Shown here: piece after piece, positions 63,921 through 64,000 of the stretch
Layout of the letters: every line of letters begins with the position of its first letter
Position numbering within the stretch: position 1 is the stretch's first letter
Origin: Branchipolynoe longqiensis
Lineage: Eukaryota; Annelida; Polychaeta; Phyllodocida; Polynoidae
NCBI GenBank assembly: GCA_030323885.1
Contig: CM059186.1
Coordinates: forward strand, 20,560,998 to 20,624,997
DNA: 64,000 bases
Direction of reading: 5' to 3'
Position numbers and translations under genes: made by a program
The notes under the pieces: model-generated
Told to the model about the DNA's origin: nothing
Seen by the model: only the letters and a program-made list of their open reading frames with translations
Database searches by the model: none

Positions 63921-64000
63921 AAAACAAATAAAATGCATTTGTCGGTGTTTTCACCTGGACTCGTCACATACATATTTATATATTCACACACACAACGTTA
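63921..64000. other. AT-rich end of window
   Basis: Nothing recognised. Confidence 0.4.

Overview
Eukaryotic, probably molluscan, gene-free DNA. I find no prokaryotic gene layout, no intact protein-coding gene and no intact functional RNA gene. The window is a mosaic of (1) simple and tandem repeats, which by adding the coordinates below take up at least a quarter of the sequence, (2) short non-autonomous mobile elements, and (3) non-repetitive islands that are GC-mixed and carry TAAT/ATTA, SOX-like and FOX-like words. Two assembly gaps are present (30716-31214 and 59870-60369). The molluscan assignment rests on recalled knowledge: the most abundant SINE body (around GATAATGTGACTGAGTGGG and GCAGCACTATAAAGT) resembles a SINE body I know from bivalve and gastropod genomes (Meta-SINE-like), and 63455-63620 resembles the molluscan V-SINE type (RUDI-like). 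I could not search either.

Layout. 1-5 kb: SINE insertions with clear target duplications, then GT/CA/CT-rich tandem DNA. 5.06-7.62 kb: a higher-order tandem array of a tRNA(Gln)-like repeat (period about 517 bp), followed by a decayed LINE reverse-transcriptase C-terminus at 7.71-7.93 kb. 8-10.3 kb: C-rich repeats with period 8. 10.3-15.6 kb: SINEs and MITEs. 15.7-27.2 kb: long simple repeats alternating with non-repetitive islands, plus a MITE that hosts a 16-bp minisatellite (19.8-20.9 kb) and an element with CCGG target duplications (22.46-22.98 kb). 27.5-28.5 kb: a MITE nested in a MITE. 30.5-33.3 kb: CA-rich and CAGT repeats. 33.3-36 kb: islands and pogo-like MITEs. 37.4-48 kb: the most transposon-dense stretch, with segmental duplications, a SINE interrupted by a minisatellite, a CCGG-flanked element inserted in a tRNA-like repeat, and a 750-bp inverted-repeat element. 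48-60 kb: SINEs, a 2.4-kb pyrimidine tract and a 1.2-kb GGGTGT repeat. 60-64 kb: AT-rich DNA with a cluster of four consecutive predicted hairpins (61.70-61.88 kb).

The elements interact. SINEs land beside or inside other SINEs. PIF/Harbinger-like MITEs sit inside copies of one MITE family. Two different minisatellites have expanded from within mobile elements. Two unrelated elements, both with termini TGT...ACA, are flanked by CCGG on both sides; one can be compared with empty sites in the same window. Very short SINE 3' ends (41-65 bp) carry full-size target duplications. All long open frames in the window run through repeats whose period or composition avoids stop codons; I treat them as non-coding.
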